DNA from: Alphaproteobacteria bacterium
GTDB lineage: Bacteria > Myxococcota_A > UBA796 > GCA-2862545
DNA length: 64,000 bases
Direction: 5' to 3'
Assembly (NCBI GenBank): GCA_020632885.1
Contig: JACKEQ010000004.1
Location: forward strand, 310,001-374,000
The position numbers were made by a program, and so were the translations under genes. A model generated the notes under the pieces. It did no database searches and was not told the origin of the DNA. It saw nothing but the letters and a program-made list of their open reading frames with translations. Numbering within the stretch: the stretch's first letter is position 1; the number at the start of each line of letters is the position of its first letter. This document shows, one piece after another, positions 51,787-60,782 of the stretch.

Positions 51787-52752
51787 CTACCGCGCCTCCG
51801 GCAGGAGGAGGCTGCTGTCGCCGAACTCGTGGTTCCGGTACCCCGCCTCCACCGCGTGGCGGACCACGTCGCGCAGCACGTCCAGGTCCACGAACGCCGC
51901 CATCATCTGGAAGTGGCTCTCGCCCGGCTCGTGCATGCCCGAGAGCAGCCCGTCGACGGCCTGGAGGCGGGTGGTCGGCCCGATCACGAGGTCGGTGGTG
52001 CCCGCGAGGCGTCCCCGCGCCGCGCTCTCGAGGGCCCGCACCACGCTCGTCCCCACCGCGATGACGCGCCGCGCACCCTGCACCGCCGCCCAGGTCGCCT
52101 CCGGCACCTCGTAGCGCTCGGGCAGCGGCAGGGCCGCGTCCAGAGCGGGGTCCCCGGTCGCCGAGAGGCCCGCCGCGTGGGTCAGGCGCTCGACGGCCAC
52201 CCCGGCCGCCCGCAGGGACGCCACCAACCGCGGCGTGAGCACCCGTCCGGCGCTCGGCATCTCCACCGCCCAGGGGCGCTCCGCGTAGGGCGTCTGGACC
52301 TCGTGGAGCTCGAGCGGCCGGGGCACGTAGCTGTATTGCACCGGGACCCCGTGGTGGAGCACCTCCTCCAGGGTGAGCGGGAGCCGCACGAGCCGCGGCG
52401 AGACGTCCGACACGGCCTCCACGCGCACGTCGCGCCCGGCGACCCGCACGATCTCCCCCACCCCGACCTCGGGCGGAGCGGCCCGGTCCTCGGTGCGGTC
52501 CCGCCAGGAGCCGGGTCCGAAGAGCACCACCCAGCCGTCCGGCCCAGCGAGCCGGAGCTCGCAGGCGAGCCCGCGGAGGGTGCACGGCAGGCTGGCGGGC
52601 AGCGTGGCCGCATCGTTCACGACGAGCACGTCACCGGGACCGAGGAACGACGGCAGGTCCGCGAAGCCCGCGTCCACGGTGCGTCCGGACGCGGGATCCA
52701 CGACCAGCAGCCGCTGGACGAACACCGAGCGCGGCAGGAGGGCGGCGGTCAT
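51787..52752 (-). CDS. queA: Divergent QueA family (SAM:tRNA ribosyltransferase-isomerase)
   Basis: A 321-residue relative of QueA, which transfers the ribosyl part of SAM to preQ1 in tRNA. Recognisable pieces are FADLPSFLGPGDVLVVNDAA, VVRALESAARG, LVIGPTTRLQAVDGLLSGMH and a terminal HEFGDSSLLL. Yet the canonical NDTRV reads NDAAT, the HVGxGTF motif is replaced by THAAGLSATGD, and the first ~25 residues are missing. It is about 25-30 residues shorter than E. coli QueA. It may be a paralogue with another role. ATG 52752 overlaps the upstream stop by one base; GTG 52755 is an alternative. Confidence 0.82.
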   Translation of the reverse strand: MTAALLPRSVFVQRLLVVDPASGRTVDAGFADLPSFLGPGDVLVVNDAATLPASLPCTLRGLACELRLAGPDGWVVLFGPGSWRDRTEDRAAPPEVGVGEIVRVAGRDVRVEAVSDVSPRLVRLPLTLEEVLHHGVPVQYSYVPRPLELHEVQTPYAERPWAVEMPSAGRVLTPRLVASLRAAGVAVERLTHAAGLSATGDPALDAALPLPERYEVPEATWAAVQGARRVIAVGTSVVRALESAARGRLAGTTDLVIGPTTRLQAVDGLLSGMHEPGESHFQMMAAFVDLDVLRDVVRHAVEAGYRNHEFGDSSLLLPEAR

Positions 52753-53429
52753 CACGCCACCTCCAGGGCCGCGCGGCCCGAGCCAGCGACGTCGAGGTGG
52801 TCGAGCAGCGCCCTGGCCACGTCCGCCGGACGTCGGAGGGTGGCAGGATCCGCCTCCGGGATGGCGGCCGCGTGCATCGTGGTGTCCATCTCGCCCGGAT
52901 CCGCCGTGATGAAGCGGAGATCGGGCTGCTCGGCCGCCAGGGTGCCGAAGAGGTGGTCCTGGGCGGCCTTGGACGCGCCGTAGACCCCCCAGCCCGGGTA
53001 GTGCTCGACGGCGGCGTCGCTGCTGATGCCCACGACCGTACCCGCGCCGCGCAGGGCCATGGCGCCCACGAGCCGCAGGGTGAGCGCGTGGGGACCCACG
53101 AGGTTGGTGCGGAGGACGTCCAGGAGGTCGTCCTCCCCGACCTCGAGGAGGGGCCGGAGGGGCACGGGACCCAGCGTGGACGCGTTGTGCACGAGCAGGT
53201 CCAGCGACCCCAGCGCCCCGAGGGCCGCCCCGGCCACGCGGGCCGCCGCGCCGGGCTCACCGACGTCCGCCGCGATGGGGACGAACGCCGCTCCGTGCCG
53301 GGCCCGGATCCGCTCCAGCGCGACCGCATCACGCGCTACGCCGGCCACGCGCACCCCCCGCGCGACGAGCGCGTCCACGAGGGCCTCTCCCAGCCCACGG
53401 CTGGCTCCGGTGACGAGTGCTGTCTTCAT
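52752..53429 (-). CDS. SDR family oxidoreductase
   Basis: A 225-residue short-chain dehydrogenase. TGASRGLGEAL is the cofactor motif, LLVHNASTLGPV replaces the NNAG strand (HNAS), and YGASKAAQDHLF contains Tyr and Lys; the catalytic Ser is in VVGISSDAA. The short length and C-terminal shape resemble sepiapterin-reductase-like SDRs. Substrate unknown. It heads the minus-strand operon and is divergent from the XRE-cupin regulator across 97 bases, so it is a probable target of that regulator. Confidence 0.88.
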   Translation of the reverse strand: MKTALVTGASRGLGEALVDALVARGVRVAGVARDAVALERIRARHGAAFVPIAADVGEPGAAARVAGAALGALGSLDLLVHNASTLGPVPLRPLLEVGEDDLLDVLRTNLVGPHALTLRLVGAMALRGAGTVVGISSDAAVEHYPGWGVYGASKAAQDHLFGTLAAEQPDLRFITADPGEMDTTMHAAAIPEADPATLRRPADVARALLDHLDVAGSGRAALEVA

Positions 53430-53439
53430 CGTGTACCTC

Positions 53440-53476
53440 CTGACGACACTCTCGCCGCATGATGGTATGTCGTCAG
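53440..53476. promoter_or_regulatory. Candidate operator for the XRE-cupin regulator
   Basis: CTGACGACA (53440-53448) and TGTCGTCAG (53468-53476) form a perfect 9-bp inverted repeat with a 19-base spacer in the divergent region. A second imperfect repeat (GATGTTG at 53478-53484 with CGACATC at 53494-53500) lies next to it on the regulator side. This layout suits autoregulation plus control of the SDR operon. Confidence 0.55.
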
Positions 53477-53526
53477 CGATGTTGTCCGTTTACCGACATC
53501 CGGTTGTCGCAGCATCAGAGGTCTTC

Positions 53527-54075
53527 ATGCCGTCCCCCGAGGAAGCCGCCGCCAACGCGGCCCGAACCATCCGTCAGCTCCGCGAGATCCGCGGCTGGAC
53601 CCAGCAGCGGCTCGCCGATCTCTCCGGCGTTCCCCGACCCACCCTGGCCAGCCTGGAGGCCGGGGGGGCGAACCCCACCCTCTCCGTGCTCGTGCGTGTC
53701 GCCGGCGCGTTCGGCATCGGTCTCGACGAGCTCGTGAGCCCCCCGCGCGCCAGCGGACGCCTCTACCGCGCCGATGAGCTGCCGGGGAAGCAGCGCGGAG
53801 GCGTGAGCGTGCGGGCCCTCCTCCCGGACGCCCTGCCAGGGGTGGTCGTGGAGCGCATGGCCTTCGCGCCCGGGTCGACCTGGGCGGGCTCCCCGCACAC
53901 GCCGGGCACGCGCGAGTACCTGACCTGCGAGCGCGGTGCGGTCACCCTCACGGCCGCGGGCGAGCGCTGGGACCTCGGTCCGGGTGATGTGCTCGCGTTC
54001 CGCGGCGACCAGCGGCACGGGTATGCCGCGGGAGACGTGGAGACGGTGGCCTACAGCGTGATCCTGCCGGTCTGA
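53527..54075 (+). CDS. XRE-family HTH regulator with C-terminal cupin domain
   Basis: A 182-residue transcription regulator. Residues about 10-68 are an XRE HTH (TIRQLREIRGWTQQRLADLS, GVPRPTLASLEAGGANPTLS, VLVRVAGAFGIGLDELV). The rest is a cupin with two conserved boxes (SPHTPGTREYLTCERGAV and GPGDVLAFRGDQRHGYAAGD), where His and Glu ligands may bind a metal or small ligand. The ATG at 53527 gives the usual N-terminus. Its end overlaps the convergent RND gene by 25 bases. The effector is unknown. Confidence 0.9.
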   Translation: MPSPEEAAANAARTIRQLREIRGWTQQRLADLSGVPRPTLASLEAGGANPTLSVLVRVAGAFGIGLDELVSPPRASGRLYRADELPGKQRGGVSVRALLPDALPGVVVERMAFAPGSTWAGSPHTPGTREYLTCERGAVTLTAAGERWDLGPGDVLAFRGDQRHGYAAGDVETVAYSVILPV

Positions 54076-55979
54076 CGGGCCGCCGCGAGGGTGAGGAGCA
54101 GGTTCACCGCCACGGCCACCGCGAGCACGGCCCCCATGCCGCGCACCGTCGGGAAGTGGGAGAACCCGAGCAGGGCGAAGCCCACGACCCAGACGAAGGC
54201 GCTCCAGACCACGGCGTCGGAGGTGTGCGGGTCGTCCGACGTGGCGAGGTGGATCCACCCGTCCACCGCGATGCCCACGGCCAGCGCCACCACGAACACA
54301 TGGGTGTGGGTCAGCGGGACCCCGAGGAGCCCGAGCGTGCCGAGCACGCCGAGGGCCGTGCCCGAGAGGACCCCGACGCCCATGGCCGTGGTCCGCAGGC
54401 TCCGTGTGCGCAGGCCGAGCACGACCAGCACAGCGAGGGCGCTCACCCCGATCACCCGCAGGAGCTCGGGCACGATGCGCTCCCGGGCTGCCACCACGAG
54501 GGCCGGGTACCCCTCCACCGACAGCCGGCCCACGGGGCGTGCGGCAGCCTGCGCACGCGCGAGCGTCTCGGCCCACGCGGCCGCTCCGGCGTCCCGGAGG
54601 CGGACGTGGAGCACCCAGGCCGACCGGTCGGCGTCGAACAGTGCGACCGGCGAGCTCTCCGACCGCGCCACGGCCTCCGCGTGGGCCTTCTCGAAGCCCC
54701 GCGCCCGCCCGCGTGGACCGGACACGAGCAGCCGCGCGGGCTCCATCCCCTGGCCCCTGGCGATCCAGCGCAGCACGTCCGCGTACGAGAACACCGCCCC
54801 GACCGCCGGGTCGGACTCGAGGCCCTGGTGGAGCCGGAGGAGCCCACGAGCCGCGTCGACATCGGCCGTTCCGTCGGGGGTCCGGGTGTCGAGCACCATG
54901 CGCACGGGATGGATGCCACCCAGCGCCGCGTCGACCGCCCGGGTCTCCAGCAGGACGGGGTCGTCCCCCGGGAGCTCGCCCCCGAGCCGCAGGTCGGTGC
55001 GGGTGAGGCCCGCACCGCACAGGAGCACGACGACGACGGCCCCCAACACGCCTGGATGCGCGCGCGGCACCCACGGGACCGGCGGGCGCACCGGGGCCCG
55101 GAAGGTGAGCGCGGCGGCCGGCAGCACCAGGCCCGTCACCCACGCGAGCCCCATCCCGACCGCAGCCAGCAGCCCGAACTGGCGCACCGCCGGCGAGGGG
55201 CTGACGAGCAACGCCAGGAAGGCGAGCGCGCTCGTCAGGGACGTCAGAGCGCACGGCAGGGCCACCGCCGCCAGGGCCGCCTCCGCACGCCCCGAGCGAC
55301 CTGCGGCGTGCGCGAGGTGCACGGCGTCGGCGAGCCCGAGCACCGCCACGAGCGGGAGGAGCAGGAGGTTCGGGCCGCCCAGCGAGGCCCCCAGGAAGCC
55401 CACACAGCCGGCCAGCGCGAGACACCCGGCCCCGACGGACCCGAGCACCACGAACACCTCCCTCCAGGCGCCCAGGGCGGGCCTCAGCGCCAGCCCCAGC
55501 CCCACGAGGAGCACCCCGGCGAGCCAGCGGAGCTCGCGGGCGGCGGCGGCCGCGTGGGCGGCGTCCATCACGGTGGCGCCCACCACCCGGCCTCCCGTGA
55601 CCCGCCGCACGGCGTCCGGTTCCACGGGCCCGTCCACGGTGAGCATGCGCCGGTCGGTGGCGGGCTTGCCCCGCAGGGCGTGCGTGATGCGGGGGACCTC
55701 CTCGGGCGGGAGGTCCCCGAGGTCGGCTCCGGCCTCGTCCGCCGCGACGACCCGGGTCGCCCCCGGCAGCGCCGCGACCCGAGCCGCAAGGGCGGCGAGG
55801 TCGGCATCCCCGGGGAGATCCACCAGCAGCCGGTCCGGCGGCCGCGGCGCGTCCGGCGCCAGCCGCCCGTACAGCGCGACGAGATCCACCCGCACGTCCA
55901 GGCCGCGCACGCCCGGCGCCAGCAGCGCGACACCGAGCAGCACGAGGCCGGCGAGCGCCCGGACCCGTCGGACCGTCAG
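54051..55979 (-). CDS. RND/MMPL-type membrane transporter
   Basis: A 642-residue polytopic protein with the RND plan: an N-terminal helix (LAGLVLLGVALLAP), a periplasmic domain, five to six helices (LRWLAGVLLVGLGLALRP and following), a second periplasmic domain (about 320-490) and another helix block (VIGVSALAVLVVLGLRTRSL, HVFVVALAVGIAVDGWIH). It resembles predicted exporters of the RND superfamily, possibly of lipids or hydrophobic compounds. The likely start is unusual: no ATG/GTG/TTG fits near the end of the upstream gene, but CTG at 55979 overlaps its stop as CTGA and gives a basic N-terminus; GTG 55943 would trim the first helix. Confidence 0.8.
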   Translation of the reverse strand: MTVRRVRALAGLVLLGVALLAPGVRGLDVRVDLVALYGRLAPDAPRPPDRLLVDLPGDADLAALAARVAALPGATRVVAADEAGADLGDLPPEEVPRITHALRGKPATDRRMLTVDGPVEPDAVRRVTGGRVVGATVMDAAHAAAAARELRWLAGVLLVGLGLALRPALGAWREVFVVLGSVGAGCLALAGCVGFLGASLGGPNLLLLPLVAVLGLADAVHLAHAAGRSGRAEAALAAVALPCALTSLTSALAFLALLVSPSPAVRQFGLLAAVGMGLAWVTGLVLPAAALTFRAPVRPPVPWVPRAHPGVLGAVVVVLLCGAGLTRTDLRLGGELPGDDPVLLETRAVDAALGGIHPVRMVLDTRTPDGTADVDAARGLLRLHQGLESDPAVGAVFSYADVLRWIARGQGMEPARLLVSGPRGRARGFEKAHAEAVARSESSPVALFDADRSAWVLHVRLRDAGAAAWAETLARAQAAARPVGRLSVEGYPALVVAARERIVPELLRVIGVSALAVLVVLGLRTRSLRTTAMGVGVLSGTALGVLGTLGLLGVPLTHTHVFVVALAVGIAVDGWIHLATSDDPHTSDAVVWSAFVWVVGFALLGFSHFPTVRGMGAVLAVAVAVNLLLTLAAARQTGRITL

Positions 55980-57823
55980 AGCGTGCCGTCCTCGATCAGC
56001 GTGCGGGCCGTCGGCCCCATGAACAGCGGGATGTCGTCCGCATCGAGGATGCTCTCGATGGCGCCCTCCTGGGCCCACCCGGGCACCACGCCGGCGTCCA
56101 CGATCTCCTCGGTCACCGGGAAGGCGCCGTTCTCGGCCGCGAGCCAGCCAGGCACCCCGTCAGCGCCCACGATCTCCACCTCGCAGGTGTTCTCGTCGGT
56201 GCCGGTGGTGAACAGCGAGGCCACGCCGAGGCTCGCGAGGGCGTCCGTGCGGCTCGTGGGGTCGTTCAGGAACGCGTCCAGCGTGATCTCGTAGACCGGC
56301 GCGGTGAGCAGCGTGCCGTCGGTGCCCTGCAGGCTCGCGATCACCACGCCGATGTCGCTGTCGATCGAGGCCGTCCAGGATGGCGTCTGCGAGAAGTCCA
56401 GGAAGCCCGGCGACGTCGGGACGGCCGCCCCGGCCGCGCGGAGGTCCTGGAACGCCGCGAGCAGCTCGGCCCTCAGGCGGTCCATGTCGGCGTCCGCCCG
56501 CAGGGCGCCCGCGTGCGTGTCGAGCTCCGCCACGAGGTCGCCCACCGGGATGCCCCAGTAGGCGTGGTCCAGCGCGCAGGTCTCGAGGTCCCAGTCCCAG
56601 TCCGGTCCGGTGTAGGCGGACGTCCGGGAACCCAGCGTCGTGGTGGGCGCGATCACGTCGTAGCTCGTGCCGAGCGTGATGCTGGCGGCCATCCCGCGGG
56701 AGAGCGCGGCCAGCGCCAGGGCGTCCGTCTGCCCGAAGGCCAGGTCGTGGTCGATGAAGAACCAGGCGTCGGACGGCCAGGAGAACGCGAGATCGGGGTC
56801 CGCGCCCGCGGCCTCGAAGTCGTCGCCGATGGACGCGAAGAGGTCGCGCAGCACGCGCGCCTGGCTCCAGGCGAGGTCCTGCGTGCCGGCCGGACAGATG
56901 TCCGCGATCACGCTCAGCACCTCGGTGCGGTAGTCGCAGTCGGAGCCCGACAGGCATGGGGACGCCTCCACGGCCTCGACGAACGGGAAGTCGTAGGCGA
57001 GCTGCTCGAGGTCCGTCACGTCGTCCGCCACACTCCCCACGAGGTGGAGCTCGGAGGACGTGCAGGCATCGCAGTAGCGCGGCACGTGCAGGTCGAAGTC
57101 GAACGCCAGCGTCCCCCCCACCGACGGGATGTCGGTGATGGTGAGGGTGCCCGCCAGCTGCCCGGGCATGTCGTAGCCGTAGCAGTGGTCGGGGTCGTCG
57201 TCGCAGGGCCGGTAGGCGCTCACCCACACGTCGTACGCGGTCACGTCCACCACCATCCCGACCGTGACGGGCACCGACGTGCTGTCGGAGAAGCGGTAGA
57301 GGGTCTCGCCCAGCCCGATGGTCAGGGACTCCCGCTGCCGGAACGAGTCTGCGACGGTCACGTTCCAGCTCGGGGACGTGTAGACGTACCCGATGGACTG
57401 GAGGAACCCGCTGCCGGTGGTGTTGCCGTCCACCTGGCGGTCCGCCGTGCTCAGGGTGGCGGTGCCCGCCATGCCCTCCTCGTAGGCCGCGAGCACGCCG
57501 TCGTCACCGAAGATCGGCTCGTAGAGCTCGGGGCTCTCGCCGCAGGTCGTGAGGATCTGGCGCACCGGCGGGCTGTCGTAGATCAGGCCGAGCGCGGTGA
57601 GCCCACGCCCCATGTGCGCCGTGCTGTCGTCCGGGTTCGCGGTCAGGCAGGCCTCGAAGGCCGTGTGTGCCGAAGCGAGGTCACCGTCGACCAGCGCCTG
57701 CTCCCAGCCGTCGCAGGGGACCGGCGTGACCGGGGGAGGCGGATCGGTCGGGTCCACCACCTCGGTCGGGTTGTCCTTGCAGGCCGCGAGCAGGGCGGCG
57801 AGGAGCACGATGTGCTTGGTCAT
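55976..57823 (-). CDS. Large lipoprotein with N-terminal TPR-like region
   Basis: A 615-residue lipoprotein with signal MTKHIVLLAALLAAC. The first mature 80 residues look like TPR helices (GWEQALVDGDLASAHTAFEA, CLTANPDDSTAHMGRGLTAL). The remainder mixes helices with beta parts and has paired Cys (RPCDDDPDHC, RYCDACTSS). The family is not recognised. It is followed by the RND-type gene with a CTGA overlap, which suggests that lipoprotein and transporter act together at the envelope (inference). AGGAGAG eight bases ahead supports the start. Confidence 0.78.
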   Translation of the reverse strand: MTKHIVLLAALLAACKDNPTEVVDPTDPPPPVTPVPCDGWEQALVDGDLASAHTAFEACLTANPDDSTAHMGRGLTALGLIYDSPPVRQILTTCGESPELYEPIFGDDGVLAAYEEGMAGTATLSTADRQVDGNTTGSGFLQSIGYVYTSPSWNVTVADSFRQRESLTIGLGETLYRFSDSTSVPVTVGMVVDVTAYDVWVSAYRPCDDDPDHCYGYDMPGQLAGTLTITDIPSVGGTLAFDFDLHVPRYCDACTSSELHLVGSVADDVTDLEQLAYDFPFVEAVEASPCLSGSDCDYRTEVLSVIADICPAGTQDLAWSQARVLRDLFASIGDDFEAAGADPDLAFSWPSDAWFFIDHDLAFGQTDALALAALSRGMAASITLGTSYDVIAPTTTLGSRTSAYTGPDWDWDLETCALDHAYWGIPVGDLVAELDTHAGALRADADMDRLRAELLAAFQDLRAAGAAVPTSPGFLDFSQTPSWTASIDSDIGVVIASLQGTDGTLLTAPVYEITLDAFLNDPTSRTDALASLGVASLFTTGTDENTCEVEIVGADGVPGWLAAENGAFPVTEEIVDAGVVPGWAQEGAIESILDADDIPLFMGPTARTLIEDGTL

Positions 57824-57872
57824 TGGGCGTCTCTCCTGGCGGACCGACTGTAGCACCGCAATCGCCCGACGG

Positions 57873-60398
57873 CTACCCCAGCTGGGGGAGCGCGTTCCGC
57901 ATGGCCGCGGCAGACGGGAACCGATCGGTGGGGTCGAGGGACACCGCGCGGTACAGCACGGGCGCCAGGTCGCCGAGGAGGTCGCGGGGGAAGCGGTCCA
58001 GGGCGCGGGCGTTGAGCCGGGAGAGGGCCCGCTGGCCTGCGGTGACGCCCTCGAACGGGAGGCGGAGGGAAGCGCACCAGAAGCCCACGAGGCCCAGCGC
58101 GTAGAGGTCGGTGCGGGGATCCACCGGCGCGAGCACGAGCTGCTCGGGCGCCATGAAGTCCGGGGTTCCCGCGATGCGCCCGGCACCACGGCCCTCGGGC
58201 AGGGCCAGCCCGAGGTCGAGCAGCTTCACGCCCCCCCGAGCGGCCTTGGGGTCGTCGAGGAGGAAGATGTTGCTGGGCTTGATGTCCCGGTGCACGAGCC
58301 CCGCGTCGTGCACGGCCTCGAGGCCATCGAGGAGCGCCGCGAGCAGCAGGGTCGTGCGGCGCACCGAGAGGGGACCGCCGAGCTCCAGGCGCGCCGCGAG
58401 CGGACGCCCCTCGAGGTACTCCATCACCAGGTAGGGCTGCCCGTTCTCCACGCCGAGGTCGCGGAAGCCCACCACGTTGGGGTGCTTCACACGCTTGGCC
58501 ACGAGCCCCTCGCGCAGGAACGCGTGCATCTCGGCGTCGGACTGGAAGCGCCGCAGCGGGGTCTTCAGGGCGAAGCGGGTGCTGTCCATCCGGTCGAGGA
58601 CCTCGAGCACCCGGCCGGACGCGCCGGAGTCGATCTCCCGCACCACCTCGAAGGCACCGAGCACCTCCGGGACGTCCAGGAGCTCGGGCACGACGGGCTC
58701 GCGGGGCGCTACGACGCTCGGGCCGTCGATGGACGCCGCGAAGGCGAGCACGGCGGGATGGCCCTGCAGCCGCACGAGCTGCACGACCGCCGGGTTGTCC
58801 GCGAGCGCTCTGAGCACCTCGGGCTCGTCCGTGGCCAGCGCGAGCTGCGGGGCGGCCAGGGACCGCACGACCTCCAGCGCCTCCTCCACGGGCTGCCCCA
58901 CGACGCTCTTCTGGCCCTCCTGCTCGAGCTCGAGCACCACGCCGGCACCGATGGCGCCGCGCAGGGGGAGCCTGAGCCCCGCGAGGGCCTCCGCACCGGC
59001 GAGCACGGCGGGGATCGTACGGAACGCCGCCACCAGCAGGAGGTTCCCCGCCTCGGAGGCGACGTCGGCGAGGTCCTCCAGGGCTGCGAGGGCCTCCTCC
59101 CAGTCGTCCACGCTCTCCGCCTCGAGCACCAGGACGCTCGCGCGGTACGAGCGCGTGCCCGCCCCCGGCGCGATCATCGCCTCCGGCAGGAGCGCGGCGA
59201 GCTCGGGGGTGGAGAGCAGCCTGGAGGCCGTCAGCCCGTACGTGGGACGCCAGCGCCGCGAGAACGCGACCCGGGCGCGGGCGTCGAGGTGGCTCGTCAC
59301 CCGGACGTCCACCTTGCGGGGCGAGATGACCACCGACTGCGGGAAGGCTCCGTCGGGCCCGACCTCGACGTGGAGGGTCGCCACGTCCGGGCCCCCCTCG
59401 CGCACCTGCACCAGGCACGCCACGTCGCCGGCCTCCAGGACGTAGGTGCCCTCCTTCAGGGTGACGTGGAACCCGAGCTCCTCGCCCACCCCCACCGGGC
59501 ACTGCACGAGCACGTGGGGCGTGCGGCTCGGCGACATCACGCAGTCGACAGGTGCGCGCTCGGTGCGGATGGCGGGCGCGGGGCGGAACACGGCCTCCAC
59601 GTTGTCGACGAGCGCGCCGTCGTAGCGGATCCCGCAGCTCGGGCAGTGCTGGTCGCGGGTCGCGAGGTCCACCACACCCCGATCGGTCTCGTCGCCCCGG
59701 CAGCGCGGGCAGAGCACCAGCCAGCGCAGCTCGAGCAGGCCGGCCCGCACGCCCTGGAGCATGGCGAGCTCCACGCGGGCGGGATCGTGGCCGTCCTGGC
59801 GCGCCACGAGGCCAGGACGCAGGCGGTCCTGCACCACCAGAGGCGCCTTCTCCAGGCGGTTCCGGAGGGACGTGCGGAGGGCGGGGTCCACCGCGGCGAG
59901 GCCGGCCTCCATGGCCTCTCGGGCGGCCGGGCCGAGAGCGGGCGGCGGGTCGAGGAGCTGGTGCCCCCCGCGGAGCGCGCGCTCCACGTTCGCGAAGCCC
60001 GCCACGAGCTGGCGTCGCACCACCAGGCGCCCGATCAGCCAGAGGAGCGGGGTGAGCAGCCAGAACCGCGCCTGGAGCTCGAGCCGGTAGTCCACCTCGA
60101 CGGCGCCGCCCTCCGTCTCGGCGAAGCGGCAGGTGACCTCGGCCGCGCGGACGGCACCGTTGTCGTAGTCGCGCTGGGAGGTGAACCACGAGGCGTGGCA
60201 GTAGTCGATGGGACGCTCCTCCCACGTCACGTCGCTTCCGGCCGCGCGCATCCGACCGATCATCCGGCCCTCGTCGTCGCGGGAGAACCGCAGCCCGAAG
60301 CCCGCCACCCGGTTGAAGGCGTCGGTGTTGGACACGAGGTCCCAGACCTCGTCGAGGGCCCCGGTGTACCGCCGCTGGAGCTCGATCGAGACGCTCAT
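57873..60398 (-). CDS. SRPBCC - DUF5939 - degenerate cyclase - Ser/Thr kinase fusion
   Basis: An 841-residue cytoplasmic protein with four parts. Residues 1-150 form an SRPBCC (START-like) domain. Residues about 160-410 match DUF5939, with a zinc ribbon (C230/C233, C252/C255) and SRTPHVLVQCPVGVGEEL. Residues about 418-540 resemble a class III nucleotidyl cyclase domain (ASVLVLEAES, EAGNLLLVAAF, LPLRGAIGAGVV, VVGQPVEEALEVV) with Asp-to-Glu at 426 and Asp-to-Asn at 452. Residues about 580-835 are a Ser/Thr kinase: SGASG loop, FALKTPL Lys, HRD at 703-705, DLG and APE. The kinase looks active, the cyclase does not. It is coupled to a DUF2007 gene upstream. Confidence 0.87.
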   Translation of the reverse strand: MSVSIELQRRYTGALDEVWDLVSNTDAFNRVAGFGLRFSRDDEGRMIGRMRAAGSDVTWEERPIDYCHASWFTSQRDYDNGAVRAAEVTCRFAETEGGAVEVDYRLELQARFWLLTPLLWLIGRLVVRRQLVAGFANVERALRGGHQLLDPPPALGPAAREAMEAGLAAVDPALRTSLRNRLEKAPLVVQDRLRPGLVARQDGHDPARVELAMLQGVRAGLLELRWLVLCPRCRGDETDRGVVDLATRDQHCPSCGIRYDGALVDNVEAVFRPAPAIRTERAPVDCVMSPSRTPHVLVQCPVGVGEELGFHVTLKEGTYVLEAGDVACLVQVREGGPDVATLHVEVGPDGAFPQSVVISPRKVDVRVTSHLDARARVAFSRRWRPTYGLTASRLLSTPELAALLPEAMIAPGAGTRSYRASVLVLEAESVDDWEEALAALEDLADVASEAGNLLLVAAFRTIPAVLAGAEALAGLRLPLRGAIGAGVVLELEQEGQKSVVGQPVEEALEVVRSLAAPQLALATDEPEVLRALADNPAVVQLVRLQGHPAVLAFAASIDGPSVVAPREPVVPELLDVPEVLGAFEVVREIDSGASGRVLEVLDRMDSTRFALKTPLRRFQSDAEMHAFLREGLVAKRVKHPNVVGFRDLGVENGQPYLVMEYLEGRPLAARLELGGPLSVRRTTLLLAALLDGLEAVHDAGLVHRDIKPSNIFLLDDPKAARGGVKLLDLGLALPEGRGAGRIAGTPDFMAPEQLVLAPVDPRTDLYALGLVGFWCASLRLPFEGVTAGQRALSRLNARALDRFPRDLLGDLAPVLYRAVSLDPTDRFPSAAAMRNALPQLG

Positions 60399-60697
60399 GG
60401 CGCGTCACCCCCGCAGCTCCAGCAGGACCCGAAGTTGGGCTCGTTGTCCTCGCCACACGCGGGGCAGCGCCAGCGCGGATGCACCAGGGTGGGCCCCTCG
60501 AAGGCGCGCACCAGCTCGGACGCCCGGTCTGCGAGCTCGTCGGCGACCCACACCGTGGGCCAGGCGTCATGGGAGGGGATCTCGCCCGCCAGGCCCACGA
60601 GGTCCGAACGCACCTGGGACGCCACGCCGTTGCGCTCGAGCCAGTGCTTCACCAGCCAGGCGTCCGCGGGCCCGGTCCCTCGGTAGATGCGCTTCAC
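60395..60697 (-). CDS. DUF2007 protein with C-terminal zinc ribbon
   Basis: A 100-residue protein. The N-terminal 70 residues fit DUF2007 (putative signal-transducing, ferredoxin-like fold): RIYRGTGPADAWLVKHWLER, NGVASQVRSDLVGLAGEI and VWVADELADRASELVRAFE. A zinc finger follows, CPACGEDNEPNFGSCWSCGG, with four Cys. ATGA overlap with the kinase fusion start implies coupled translation, and therefore a possible regulatory partner of that kinase (inference). Family function is unknown. Confidence 0.85.
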   Translation of the reverse strand: MKRIYRGTGPADAWLVKHWLERNGVASQVRSDLVGLAGEIPSHDAWPTVWVADELADRASELVRAFEGPTLVHPRWRCPACGEDNEPNFGSCWSCGGDAP

Positions 60698-60782
60698 GGG
60701 CGTATCCTATGCCGGGTGGTGGCCCGCCTTCCAACCCCGCTCGCCGCATGGCGAATGCGCTATCCTCCGGCCGGAGGTGGGG

